This document shows, piece by piece, positions 49,465-58,236 of a stretch of DNA of 64,000 bases. This DNA is from Sphingomonas sanxanigenens DSM 19645 = NX02. GTDB lineage: Bacteria; Pseudomonadota; Alphaproteobacteria; Sphingomonadales; Sphingomonadaceae. The position numbers and the translations under genes were made by a program. The notes beneath the pieces are model-generated. The model saw only the letters and a program-made list of their open reading frames with translations. It was not told the origin of the DNA and did not search any database. Within the stretch, counting starts at the first letter, position 1. The number at the start of each line of letters is the position of its first letter. The stretch lies in assembly GCF_000512205.2 (NCBI RefSeq), contig NZ_CP006644.1, positions 682,001 to 746,000 of the forward strand. Reading direction: 5' to 3'.

Positions 49465-52230
49465 TCAGAACTGCGCGCGAACGCCCAGGCTGATGCGGCT
49501 TCCCGAGAATTCGTAGGTGGTCGGGAAGGCGGGATCCATCGTGTAGCCGGTGGTCTTGGCGTTGCCGATGTTGATGCCCTGCAGCTCGACGCGGAAATTC
49601 TCGGTCAACTGATAGCTCGCGGCCAGGTCGAACTGGCCATAGGCATCGCGATAGACCGGATACATGTTGCGCTCGATCCGCTCCACATAGGCGCCCTTGC
49701 GGTTGTAGGAGACGCGCATCGCGAGCGGTCCGCGTTCGAAATAGATGGTTGCATTGTACGTATTGTCGGCAAGGCCGATCGGGGAGGTCGGGATGCCAAG
49801 GTCGGACTGGCCGGTCAGCGAACTGTCGAGGAAGGTATAGTTGGCGTTGATGCCGAAGCCTTCCAGCCACGGCGTGAACATGCCCAGCGGCACGATGGCG
49901 TTGAGTTCGACGCCGCTCACCTTGTACGATCCTTCGGCATTGACCGGCTGGTAGACGTCGAAATCATAGACGCCGTCGATTGTGCCATTGGCGTTGTACT
50001 TGGTCACATCCGGAACCACGCCGGTCAACTCGCTCTGAACGACGCCCTTGATCTTCTTCCAGAAATAGGATGCGGCAAGGATGCCCCCGCCGCCGAGATA
50101 TTTCTCGACGCCCGCTTCCCACTGGTCGGCATAGGTGGGCTTCAGGTTCGGATTGCCGTCCGTGAAGCGGAAGTCGTTCCAGCTTGCGGTGCGCTTGTAG
50201 GCAAGGTCGGTCAGCGCCGGGCGGATCAGCGTCTGCGAGGCGGCGGCGCGCAGATAGAGGCTGTCGGTCAATTCGGCATGCGCGTTGAACGCGGGCAGAA
50301 ACTTCTCGTAGCGGCCGCTGCTGGAAATCGGGGCGTCGGTATAGCCGGTCGAACCGTCATCGTTCTGGACCTGGTGGAAGCCTTCGGAATGGACCGTGGT
50401 GCGGACGTAGCGACCGCCCGCGTTGACGAACAGCGGCACCGGGCCGATGTCGAACTCGAAATCGATCATGGCATAGGCGGCGAGGGTTTCTTCCTTCACC
50501 TGATAATATTGGCCGTCGTCGAACGGAGTGACGAAGCCGTCGGGCCGGAAGAAATCGCGCGCATAGCTGTTTGAAATCTGCTGCCAGTCGAGCTCTCGGG
50601 CCTGATAGGATTTGCCGCCGACGATGTCGGTCACGCTCTCGAGCGGGCTGTCTCCCAGGGTGCGTGTGTTGACATAGGCGACGCTGCCGCGGGTCGGGCC
50701 CTGGATCTTCTCCTCGCCATAATGCCGCTCATTGGCCTTGTTGGTGTAGCGGCCACCGACGTTGAAGCGCTTCAGCGCGGGGAAGGCATCGAAGTCGAAA
50801 TTGTAGGTGACGTCGATCTGGGCGGCATATTTGTCGTCCTTGATCCGCTCGAGCGTCGTTTCATAGGCCTCGAACAGGTAGGAATCCGGCGCATTGTACA
50901 TGTCGATCGTGCGCGGATCGTCGCTCGGGATCGTCTCGCCGCCATTCTCGGTATAGCGCGTGCGCGACGGTGCATAGGCGACATGCTTGAGATTGGATGC
51001 GTCCAGCGTTTTCCGTGCGCCCGAATAGCCGCCGAGCAGGTTGATACGCCAGTTGCCGGTCTCCCAGTTCATCTCGCCGCCGAACTGGCGATAGTCGGTT
51101 TTGTTGATGAACTCCTTGCTCAGGAATTCGTGCTGGGTGTTGGTGTAGGAGACGTCCCGCAGCACGACGATCCCGTCATCCGACAATGTGGTCGCGTCGA
51201 AGTCGTGGATCGTATCCAGCGTCGAATTGCTCGATGCGGAATAGCCCGCCGCATCATATTCATCCTCGACCGTGTCGTAGGAGCCGATGAAAGCATCGAA
51301 GCTGAGGCTGAACTGGTTGCTGGGCTTGTACTGGATGGAGCCGGAAATGCCGAACCGATCCTGATCGTTGAGGTAGACGCGGTCACCCACCTTGTCGAGA
51401 AAGACGATGCGGTTGACCTCGTCCTGATCTTTGACGTCGTCGATGGTCACGCCGGCATCGCGTTGCAGCACGGCGATCGCCTGCCGGGCATTGGCATTGT
51501 TGCGATCGGTCCAGCGCGAGATCGGGCGGAAGTTGATGCCCGAATTGGAATCCGTGCGGTTTGTGCGCTTCTGCTTGGCGACCGAGATGAGCACGCCGAA
51601 ATCGCCGAACGTGTTGCTTGCGAGGAAGGAGAATTGCGGATCGACCTTTTCGGAGATCGAGTTGTAGGCGCCCTCGGCCGAGCCGACGACCCGCAGGCCG
51701 GGATTGTCGAACGGGCGCGCGGTGCGGATTGCGACCGATCCGGCGATCCCGCCTTCCTCGTCGGCTGCGGTCGGTGACTTATGGACGGTGACCGACTGGA
51801 TCAGCTCGGATGCGAAGATGTCGAATTCGACGTCACGGCCGCCCGACCCGGACGCTGTCGCCAGCTTGTTGATCGAGACGAAGGTGAATTCGGTCGGCAG
51901 ACCGCGCACGTTGACTCGCGTGCCGAGACCCTTGTCGCGCTCGATCGTCACGCCGGGCAGGCGCTGCAGTGCTTCGGACAGGTTCTGCTCGGGGAAATCC
52001 GCGATGTCGGTTGCGATGATGGAATCGGAGAAACCGATCGTATTGCGCTTCATGTCGATCGCTTCTTCGAGGCTGCGGCCATAGCCGGTGACCACGATAT
52101 CGCCGTCACCGGCCTCCCCGGCCGGCGCTGGCGCGGTCTGTGCAACGGCCGGCGCGGCGGCCAGCGCGGCAATGGCTGCGCCGAGCAGAAGCGGCGTCAT
52201 TCGGCCAAGGCGATTGTCCATGCGGTTCAT
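49465..52230 (-). CDS. TonB-dependent receptor
   Basis: A 921-residue outer-membrane transporter without an STN domain. The signal peptide (LLLGAAIAALAAAPAVAQ) is followed by a TonB-box-like segment (GDIVVTGYGRSLEEAIDMKR), the plug with LPGVTIERDKGLGTRVNVRG, and a 22-strand-type barrel ending in GSRISLGVRAQF. The style (VTGYGRSLEEAIDMKRN) is that of carbohydrate-related receptors of sphingomonads and Caulobacter. It sits between the FecI unit and the sugar-oxidation operon. A 453-bp upstream region with tandem repeats suggests its own regulation. The ligand is probably a glycoside (inference). Confidence 0.93.
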   Translation of the reverse strand: MNRMDNRLGRMTPLLLGAAIAALAAAPAVAQTAPAPAGEAGDGDIVVTGYGRSLEEAIDMKRNTIGFSDSIIATDIADFPEQNLSEALQRLPGVTIERDKGLGTRVNVRGLPTEFTFVSINKLATASGSGGRDVEFDIFASELIQSVTVHKSPTAADEEGGIAGSVAIRTARPFDNPGLRVVGSAEGAYNSISEKVDPQFSFLASNTFGDFGVLISVAKQKRTNRTDSNSGINFRPISRWTDRNNANARQAIAVLQRDAGVTIDDVKDQDEVNRIVFLDKVGDRVYLNDQDRFGISGSIQYKPSNQFSLSFDAFIGSYDTVEDEYDAAGYSASSNSTLDTIHDFDATTLSDDGIVVLRDVSYTNTQHEFLSKEFINKTDYRQFGGEMNWETGNWRINLLGGYSGARKTLDASNLKHVAYAPSRTRYTENGGETIPSDDPRTIDMYNAPDSYLFEAYETTLERIKDDKYAAQIDVTYNFDFDAFPALKRFNVGGRYTNKANERHYGEEKIQGPTRGSVAYVNTRTLGDSPLESVTDIVGGKSYQARELDWQQISNSYARDFFRPDGFVTPFDDGQYYQVKEETLAAYAMIDFEFDIGPVPLFVNAGGRYVRTTVHSEGFHQVQNDDGSTGYTDAPISSSGRYEKFLPAFNAHAELTDSLYLRAAASQTLIRPALTDLAYKRTASWNDFRFTDGNPNLKPTYADQWEAGVEKYLGGGGILAASYFWKKIKGVVQSELTGVVPDVTKYNANGTIDGVYDFDVYQPVNAEGSYKVSGVELNAIVPLGMFTPWLEGFGINANYTFLDSSLTGQSDLGIPTSPIGLADNTYNATIYFERGPLAMRVSYNRKGAYVERIERNMYPVYRDAYGQFDLAASYQLTENFRVELQGINIGNAKTTGYTMDPAFPTTYEFSGSRISLGVRAQF

Positions 52231-52319
52231 CTGAATTCCCCTTGTTGATTGGTCGGCCGGCGTTCGCCGGATGGATCGCAAATCGATCCCGCCCCCCGTC
52301 CGTCGAAACGTCGGGGATT

Positions 52320-52370
52320 GTCGTGGGCTGGGCAGTGTCGTGGGCTGGGCGGTGCCGTGGGCCGGGCAGT
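52320..52370. repeat. Three 17-bp tandem repeats upstream of the receptor
   Basis: Units at 52320-52336, 52337-52353 and 52354-52370 follow the pattern GTCGTGGGCTGGGCAGT, with one change in the second unit and two in the third. They lie about 90 bp upstream of the receptor start, in the promoter region. Confidence 0.75.
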
Positions 52371-52683
52371 GCTGCCGGCGGGGCGGAGGCCGCCCGGCGT
52401 TCAGCGGATCGCGATGATCATCGGCGTCGGCCGGTCATTCCGGAGCCGCTGTCACGCAGCGGCGCCGGTGCGCGGTCATGACTGTAGGAACGGCGAAATG
52501 CCGGTGTGCGATACACTGCAACCCCCTGCCTTTGTGGCTTGCCGAGCCCGGTGGGGGAAAGTTGTGACGTGGATGTTACGGTGGCCGAGATTATTCGAAG
52601 CGCGATGCCGGTGCTCAGTTTCACGACAGCGTGGCTGTCGCCCTATGAATCACGCATCTGCGGCGTTCCGGGGATATATCCGT
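52371..52683. other. Intergenic region between receptor and Dabb gene
   Basis: A 313-bp stretch with no gene that I can support. It and the tandem repeats form the upstream region of the receptor gene. Confidence 0.4.
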
Positions 52684-53088
52684 TCACACCGTCTGCATGT
52701 CGTAAACCACCACCCGCTGCCACAGATGGCTGCAATTCTTCACGAACGCCTGGTGGATCTCATGATCCTGATACGTCTTCTGGTCGGCGGCGTTGTCGAA
52801 ATACATCAGTTCCGACACGTCGTAGCTCGCGTCCACCACGTCGCGGTTTTCGGTGGGGGCGGGGGTGCCGATCAGCAGGGTGCGGATCACCGGGATCGCG
52901 CGCAGCGTCTCGAGGCCGGCGATCAATTGCGCGCGGTCGGCCGCGGCGCCGGGGTTCTTGAGCCAGAAGAAGACGTGGTGGACGAGCGCCGCGGTGGGCG
53001 GGGCGGCGCTAGCCGTCGTCGGTCCCAGCGCCGCGCCGGCGCCGCCAATGGCCATCATCGCTGCAATCTCCCTTCGGGTGACGTCCAT
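52684..53088 (-). CDS. Tat-exported Dabb (stress-responsive A/B barrel) protein
   Basis: A 134-residue protein. The N-terminus has a twin-arginine signal (TRREIAAMMAIGGAGAAL). The mature part is a Dabb domain starting ALVHHVFFWLKNPGAAADRA and continuing with VVDASYDVSELMYFDNAAD and YQDHEIHQAF. Dabb proteins are dimeric ferredoxin-like barrels, including a few enzymes. The gene start overlaps the LacI gene by 34 nt, so it is the last gene of the sugar operon. Export to the periplasm fits the other Tat-exported products of this operon. Confidence 0.87.
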   Translation of the reverse strand: MDVTRREIAAMMAIGGAGAALGPTTASAAPPTAALVHHVFFWLKNPGAAADRAQLIAGLETLRAIPVIRTLLIGTPAPTENRDVVDASYDVSELMYFDNAADQKTYQDHEIHQAFVKNCSHLWQRVVVYDMQTV

Positions 53089-54149
53089 CCATAGTCTCCT
53101 GTGATCGGTTGCGGCCGGGGGGCCATCGAGGTGGATTCGCGCTCGACGATGCTGTGTTCGAACAGTTCGTCGGCGGTGGTTGCGCTGCCCATGCCGTCGA
53201 GCGCGGCGATCAGGCATTGGGTGGCGCGATGGGCCATGTCCTCCACGGGCTGGCCGACCACGGTCAGCGGCGGCCAGATGCGCGAGGCGACGATGGTGTC
53301 GTCGAACCCCGTCACCGCAAGATCGGCGGGCAGCCGCAGCCCCAGATGATTGGCATGGGCGATCACGCCGGCGGCGAGATCGTCGCTGGTGCAGATGATC
53401 GCGCTCGGCGGGGCGGGGCGCTCCAGCAGCACGCGCCCGGCGAACAGCCCGGCGGCATGGTCGAATTCCAGGCCGTGCAGCACGAGTTCCGGATCTTCGT
53501 CCAGGCCGTGCGCGGCGAGCGCGGCGCGGAAGCCGCCGAGCCGCGCCTGCACCACGCTATATGCGTCCGGCCCGGCGACATAGGCGATGCGGCGATGGCC
53601 GCGCGACATCACGCGCTCGGTGATCGCGACCATCGCCGCGCGATTGTCGATCCTGACGGTGGTGACGCCGGGCAGGCGGGTGCCGGTCGCGATCGCCGCC
53701 ACCGGCACGTTGAGCGCGGCCAGCGCGGCGGAGCCGCTCAGCAGTTCGGCGACGGGCGGGATCAGCAGCAGCGCGTCGGCGCCGGCACGGACCAGATCCT
53801 GCGCCATCCGCTCCGCCTCCGCCCGGTCGGCCCCTTCGCCGCCGCGCAGGGTGAGCTGGAGCCCGTGCGCATTGGTCGCGCGCAGCGACCCCACCAGCAC
53901 CGCGTCGAGGAAGGGGGTCCGGCGGTTGCAATAGACCAGGCCCACCGTCGTCGCGTGCGCCTTGGCGAGCCGCCGGGCGGCGAGGTTGGGGACATAGCCG
54001 AGCTCGGCGATCGCCGCGCGCACGGTGGCGACGGTCGCCTCGCTCGCGCGGTTGACGCCGTTGATCACGTTGGAGACGGTCATTGCGGACACGCCCGCGC
54101 GTTCCGCCACCGCCCGGATCGTCACCCCTTCCTGTCGCCGCCTCGCCAT
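53055..54149 (-). CDS. LacI family transcriptional regulator
   Basis: A 364-residue regulator. The LacI helix-turn-helix is at the N-terminus (VTIRAVAERAGVSAMTVSNV), with the hinge segment LGYVPNLAARRLA. A periplasmic-binding-protein-type effector domain follows (VGLVYCNRRTPFLDAVLVGS; SAIICTSDDLAAGVIAHAN; AVTGFDDTIVASRIWPPLT). The effector is probably a sugar or keto-sugar. It is embedded in the operon it likely controls. A perfect palindrome TTTACCGGTAAA with the central CG typical of LacI sites lies in the divergent promoter at 61963. Confidence 0.92.
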   Translation of the reverse strand: MARRRQEGVTIRAVAERAGVSAMTVSNVINGVNRASEATVATVRAAIAELGYVPNLAARRLAKAHATTVGLVYCNRRTPFLDAVLVGSLRATNAHGLQLTLRGGEGADRAEAERMAQDLVRAGADALLLIPPVAELLSGSAALAALNVPVAAIATGTRLPGVTTVRIDNRAAMVAITERVMSRGHRRIAYVAGPDAYSVVQARLGGFRAALAAHGLDEDPELVLHGLEFDHAAGLFAGRVLLERPAPPSAIICTSDDLAAGVIAHANHLGLRLPADLAVTGFDDTIVASRIWPPLTVVGQPVEDMAHRATQCLIAALDGMGSATTADELFEHSIVERESTSMAPRPQPITGDYGWTSPEGRLQR

Positions 54150-54271
54150 CCGCCCCGGTTCCTTCGCGCACCCTGATAGCGCATTCCGGCCGCCCGCAAA
54201 GGCGATGGCGGGCCGGGGTGCGGATTATGGCCACGGCTTTCACGCATCGGCGCTGGCAGCCGCAATTTCCC

Positions 54272-55954
54272 TCAAATCGTCCCCGCCTTCATCGCCGCCA
54301 CCGCATGGTCGGCGGCGCGCGCGGTCAGCGCCATGAAGGTCAGCGACGGATTGACGCAGGCGATCGACGCCATCTGCGCGCCGTCCGTCACGAACAGGTT
54401 GGCGGCATCGTGCGCCTGGCTCCAGCCGTTGAGCACCGACTTGCGCGGATCCGCGCCCATGCGTGCGCCGCCCATCTCGTGAATGGCGTCACCGGGCACA
54501 TGCTCCTTTTCCTTCACCTTGACGTTCTTCAGCCCGGCAGCGCGCAGCATCTTCTCGCCTTCCTTGCCCGCGTCGGCGATCAGGCGGAGCTCGTTGCTGC
54601 GGAAGGTGACGTCGAAGCGCAGCATCGGCATGCCGAAGCGGTCGAGCTTGTCGGGGTTGAGCGAGATGCGGTTGTCCTCATAGGGCAGGCATTCGCCGAA
54701 CGCGCCGATGCCGAACTTCCAGCCGCCATAGCGGCGCATGCCATGCTTCATCGACGCGCCGAAGCCCTCGGGCTCCGCCGGCTCGCGATAGGCGCCGCCC
54801 TGATAGCCATAGCCGCGGCTGAACCCCAGCCCCTCGTCCTTGCCCAGATTGCGGAAGCGCGGGATGTAGATCGCGCCGGGGCGGCGGCCATATTCGATAT
54901 ACTCCTCCATCCCCGGGATATCGCCGCTGACGCCGACGCGGAAGATATGGTCCATGATGTAGCGGCCGAGGGTGCCGCTGCTGTCGAAATGGCTGCGGTC
55001 GCTGCCCGGCGCGCGCGAGTTGAGCAGGATCTGGGTGGAGGCCATCGCCGACGCGCACAGGAACACGATGCGCGACCGCACGACCTCGGCCTGCCCGGTC
55101 TTCGCATCGACGAAGCGCACGCCCGTCACCCGCTTCGTCGCCGGATCATATTCGAGGTTGGTGACGACGGAATCGGGCCTGAGCGTCAGCCGCCCGGTGG
55201 CGCGCGCGGCGGGCAGCGTCACCGCCTGCGTCGAGAAATAGGCGCCGAACGAGCAGCCGTTGCTGCACTGGTTGCGGAACTGGCACTTGGTGCGGTTCTG
55301 CTCCGGCTTGTCCTCGGTCATGTTGGACACGCGGGCGTTGATCATCTTGCGGCCGGGAAATTCGCTTTCCAGCCGCTGCTTCAGCCATGTCTCCGCGACG
55401 TTCATCGGGATCGGCGGCTGGAACTCGCTGTCGGGCAGATAGGGCAGGTTCTCGCGCGAGCCCGAGATGCCGGCATATTTCTCGACATAGGAATACCAGG
55501 GGACGAGATCGTCATAGCCGATCGGCCATTCGCCATCGATGCCCTCGCGCTTGTTCGCCGCGAAATCGTCGGGCGACCAGCGGAAGCTCCAGCGCCCCCA
55601 GATCAGCGACTTGCCGCCGACCGCGGCGGGGCGGATCCAGTAGAATTTCTCGCCATTCTCGTAATCGTAGGGGTTCAGTCGGTCATTGTTGTAGAAGGCC
55701 TGGTTGCTGGGCGAGACATAGCCGTGCTTGGCGATGAAATAGTCGCTTTCCTCCAGGCGCTCGGGCATCTGGTTGCGCGCGGGCACCTCGTAGGCAGGGC
55801 GCCCGTCATAGGTATAGCCCTCGCCATGTTCGACCATGAAGCCGCGATCGAGCATCAGCACGCGCAGGCCCTTCTCGGTCAGCTCCTTCGCCGCCCATCC
55901 GCCGCTGATCCCCGATCCGATGACGATCGCGTCGTAGCTGTCGGTTGCTGCCAT
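54272..55954 (-). CDS. GMC family FAD oxidoreductase (likely glycoside 3-dehydrogenase large subunit)
   Basis: A 560-residue flavoprotein. The FAD motif is AIVIGSGISGGWAAKELTEK. The C-terminal active site has VNPSLTFMALTARAADHAV preceded by HEMGGARMGADPRKS, with the usual His/Asn pair. A cysteine-containing segment CQFRNQCSNGCSFGAYFS is typical of three-subunit sugar dehydrogenases. A gluconate-2-dehydrogenase-type small subunit with a Tat signal and a cytochrome c are encoded in the same operon. Such FAD/small subunit/cytochrome complexes oxidise sugars at C3 or alditols in the periplasm. The large subunit has no signal and would be co-exported with the small one (known for the family). Confidence 0.9.
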   Translation of the reverse strand: MAATDSYDAIVIGSGISGGWAAKELTEKGLRVLMLDRGFMVEHGEGYTYDGRPAYEVPARNQMPERLEESDYFIAKHGYVSPSNQAFYNNDRLNPYDYENGEKFYWIRPAAVGGKSLIWGRWSFRWSPDDFAANKREGIDGEWPIGYDDLVPWYSYVEKYAGISGSRENLPYLPDSEFQPPIPMNVAETWLKQRLESEFPGRKMINARVSNMTEDKPEQNRTKCQFRNQCSNGCSFGAYFSTQAVTLPAARATGRLTLRPDSVVTNLEYDPATKRVTGVRFVDAKTGQAEVVRSRIVFLCASAMASTQILLNSRAPGSDRSHFDSSGTLGRYIMDHIFRVGVSGDIPGMEEYIEYGRRPGAIYIPRFRNLGKDEGLGFSRGYGYQGGAYREPAEPEGFGASMKHGMRRYGGWKFGIGAFGECLPYEDNRISLNPDKLDRFGMPMLRFDVTFRSNELRLIADAGKEGEKMLRAAGLKNVKVKEKEHVPGDAIHEMGGARMGADPRKSVLNGWSQAHDAANLFVTDGAQMASIACVNPSLTFMALTARAADHAVAAMKAGTI

Positions 55955-55980
55955 ATGTCTGTCCTTCCTGTCCGACGCGT

Positions 55981-56826
55981 TCAGAAGCGCAGCGCGCGCA
56001 GCGTCTGGAAGCTCTTGGTGATGTCGGGAATGTAGGGCGCCGGGGCCTGGTCGTTCTCGACGTAGAAATGCTGCACCCCGGCGGTCGCGTTGAGCGTGAA
56101 CAGGCGGGCGAAGTCGATCGTGCCGGCGCCGACCGCCGTCATCTTCCGGTCGGGGCGCATGTCCTTCACATGATAGGAATAGATGCGGCCGGGGAAGCGC
56201 TTGATCAGCGCCTCGGCATCCTGCCCCGCATAGATCGCCCAGTAGAGATCGAGCTCGATCTTCATCAGCGCGGGGTCGACCGCCTTCACCAGCCGGTCGA
56301 ACAGCGTCTCGCCGCCCGGCGCCACCGTGAATTCGAAATCATGGTTGTGATAGGCGAAGCCGAACCCGGCCTGCTGGATCTGGCCGGCGATGCGCGCGAT
56401 GTTGGTCACCGCGACCTGCCACGCCTCGGCGGTGCGATGCTTGTCGACCATATAGGGCAGCACGATCGTGTCGGCGCCCAGCGTGCGGGCCATCGCGACG
56501 CTCGCATCGAACTGTTCGAGCAGCGCGTCATAGCCGATGTGGACGGAGGGCGACTTCAGCCCCAGCCGGTCCATCGCGCCGCGCAGCATCGCCGGGTCCA
56601 TCTTGTCGTAGCCGCCGCCGCCGAACTCGACCTCGCGATACCCGACCGCCGCGACCTTCTGCAGCGTGGCGACGGGATCGGCGGCGAACAGGTCGCGCAC
56701 CGTGTAGAGTTGCAGCCCGATCGGGCCGAGCTTCGCCTTGGCGGCGGCGAGGGCGGCGGGGGCGAGGCCGCCGAGCATGGCGGCGCCCGCCGCGCCGAAG
56801 ATGAGCGAACGACGATCGATGTTCAT
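55981..56826 (-). CDS. Tat-exported sugar phosphate isomerase/epimerase (TIM barrel)
   Basis: A 281-residue AP-endonuclease-type TIM barrel. The twin-arginine signal is NIDRRSLIFGAAGAAMLGG. The barrel opens with IGLQLYTVRDLFAADP. Metal-site residues are visible in KIELDLYWAIYAG, FAYHNHDFEF and YVENDQAPAPY. Export to the periplasm is unusual for a sugar-phosphate enzyme and suggests an unphosphorylated (keto-)sugar or glycoside substrate. Related proteins have recently been assigned to 3-keto-glycoside cleavage. Its ATG overlaps the stop of the small-subunit gene by 4 nt. Confidence 0.88.
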   Translation of the reverse strand: MNIDRRSLIFGAAGAAMLGGLAPAALAAAKAKLGPIGLQLYTVRDLFAADPVATLQKVAAVGYREVEFGGGGYDKMDPAMLRGAMDRLGLKSPSVHIGYDALLEQFDASVAMARTLGADTIVLPYMVDKHRTAEAWQVAVTNIARIAGQIQQAGFGFAYHNHDFEFTVAPGGETLFDRLVKAVDPALMKIELDLYWAIYAGQDAEALIKRFPGRIYSYHVKDMRPDRKMTAVGAGTIDFARLFTLNATAGVQHFYVENDQAPAPYIPDITKSFQTLRALRF

Positions 56827-57392
56827 GCCGAATAGACCTTGTTGACCTGCGAATAGGGGAAGGCGCCGTTATATTCGCCGGGCACCGGCAGATATTCGCG
56901 TTCCTGGGTGATGCCGATCTCGGACGTATAATAGCCGGTGATCACGAGCTGGCGGAAATCCTCGAAGAAATCCTCGCCATTGGGGATGCGGTTGTTCATC
57001 GCCAGGGTCAGCAATGCATCCTGCTGTTCGGGCGTCGCCGCCGCGCCGGAGACCTCGTAGTCGCGCTGGCTGCGCGCCTCCAGCGCATCGAGCCCTGCCT
57101 TGATCGGCTTCAGATCCTTGGGAAGCGCCCAGTCCGCGAGCAGTTTCTCGATATAGGCCGGCACTCCCGCGGCGATCGCGCCCGGCGTATCCGTGGTGGG
57201 GATGATCCGCTCGCACAGCGCGGTCATCAGCGCGCGCTGTTCCGCGGTGAAGATCTGGACGCTGGGCGGCCCCTGGTCGATCACCGGCGGGATGCCCGGC
57301 GCGGGCACCCCCGCGGCGCGGGCGATGGGGGCGAAGAGATTGGCGCCGAACATGGCGACGACGCCGGCGAGGGCGGTTCTGCGGTCGATCAT
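56823..57392 (-). CDS. Gluconate 2-dehydrogenase subunit 3 family protein (small subunit)
   Basis: A 189-residue protein with a Tat signal (MIDRRTALAGVVAMFGANLF). The family-typical FTAEQRALMTALCERIIPTTD and TPGAIAAGVPAYIEKLLADW follow. In GMC-type sugar dehydrogenase complexes this subunit is the Tat chaperone that carries the FAD subunit across the membrane and may aid maturation. The gene overlaps both neighbours by 4 nt (ATGA at 57389-57392 and 56823-56826), so the four-gene core is translationally coupled. Length is normal for the family. Confidence 0.9.
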   Translation of the reverse strand: MIDRRTALAGVVAMFGANLFAPIARAAGVPAPGIPPVIDQGPPSVQIFTAEQRALMTALCERIIPTTDTPGAIAAGVPAYIEKLLADWALPKDLKPIKAGLDALEARSQRDYEVSGAAATPEQQDALLTLAMNNRIPNGEDFFEDFRQLVITGYYTSEIGITQEREYLPVPGEYNGAFPYSQVNKVYSA

Positions 57393-58222
57393 GGCCGGTC
57401 CTTCCCGAGATCCTGGGCGATGGCGTCTTCCGGCAACGGGCGGACCCAGATGTTGCGGAACGACACCGGGCTGTCATGGTCCTGAAGCTGGATCGGCGCG
57501 GCGTCGCCATGCGCCTCGTAGCGCCCGACCTTGCGCCACATCGTCGTGCCCAGCATCGCCTGATGGTTCTGCACCAGCACGCCGTTGAGCAGCGCGGTCA
57601 CATAGGCGGGGCGGACGAGGCTGCCGTCCGCGGCGAAGCGCGGCCGTTCGAAGATGATGTCGTAGCTCTGCCATTCGCCCGGCGGCCGCGACGGGTTCAC
57701 CAGCGGCGGCTTCCACGCATAGACCGCGCCCGCCGCGCCGTCGGCATAGGTCGGGTTGTCATAGCTGTCGAGGATCTGGACCTCGTAGCGCTGCATGAAC
57801 CAGATGCCGCTGTTGCCGCGATCCTGCGAGCTTTTCTCCGCCGGCTTGGGTGAGCGGAACTCGAGGTGCAACTGCACGTCGCCGAAGCTCTGCCGGCTGA
57901 TCAGGTTGTTCTCGCCGCCGCTCTGCGCGCGCGTCGGCACCGTCATCACCCCGTTCGCGATCGTCCACGGGCCGCGCTCGCCGCGCCACGCGTCGAGCGA
58001 CGTGCCGTCGAACAGCACGACGGCATCGGAGGGGGCACCGCCGGGCTGTGCGGGGGGCGTGACGACCGTTGCCGGGGGGCGATCGGGGTCATGGACGTGC
58101 CACTTGCCGCCCGGCAGCATCGGCGTGTCCTTGAACCCCGGCTTCTCCTGCGCGGTCGCGGCCGCGGCGGAAAGCGTCAGCATTCCCGCCAGCAGCGCCC
58201 GTTCGATGCGGATGCGCGTCAT
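57389..58222 (-). CDS. DUF1080 (3-keto-disaccharide hydrolase-type) protein, exported
   Basis: A 277-residue beta-sandwich protein of the DUF1080 family. A signal peptide (AGMLTLSAAAATAQ) is followed by the domain: VVLFDGTSLDAWRGERGPWT, NLISRQSFGDVQLHLEF, RGNSGIWFMQRYEVQILDSY and the end HDSPVSFRNIWVRPL. DUF1080 members have been characterised as 3-keto-disaccharide hydrolases in gut Bacteroides. In the present context it could hydrolyse a 3-keto-glycoside made by the GMC enzyme (inference). The start is the ATG at 58222. Confidence 0.9.
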   Translation of the reverse strand: MTRIRIERALLAGMLTLSAAAATAQEKPGFKDTPMLPGGKWHVHDPDRPPATVVTPPAQPGGAPSDAVVLFDGTSLDAWRGERGPWTIANGVMTVPTRAQSGGENNLISRQSFGDVQLHLEFRSPKPAEKSSQDRGNSGIWFMQRYEVQILDSYDNPTYADGAAGAVYAWKPPLVNPSRPPGEWQSYDIIFERPRFAADGSLVRPAYVTALLNGVLVQNHQAMLGTTMWRKVGRYEAHGDAAPIQLQDHDSPVSFRNIWVRPLPEDAIAQDLGKDRP

Positions 58223-58236
58223 CGTCCTTCCCTCCC

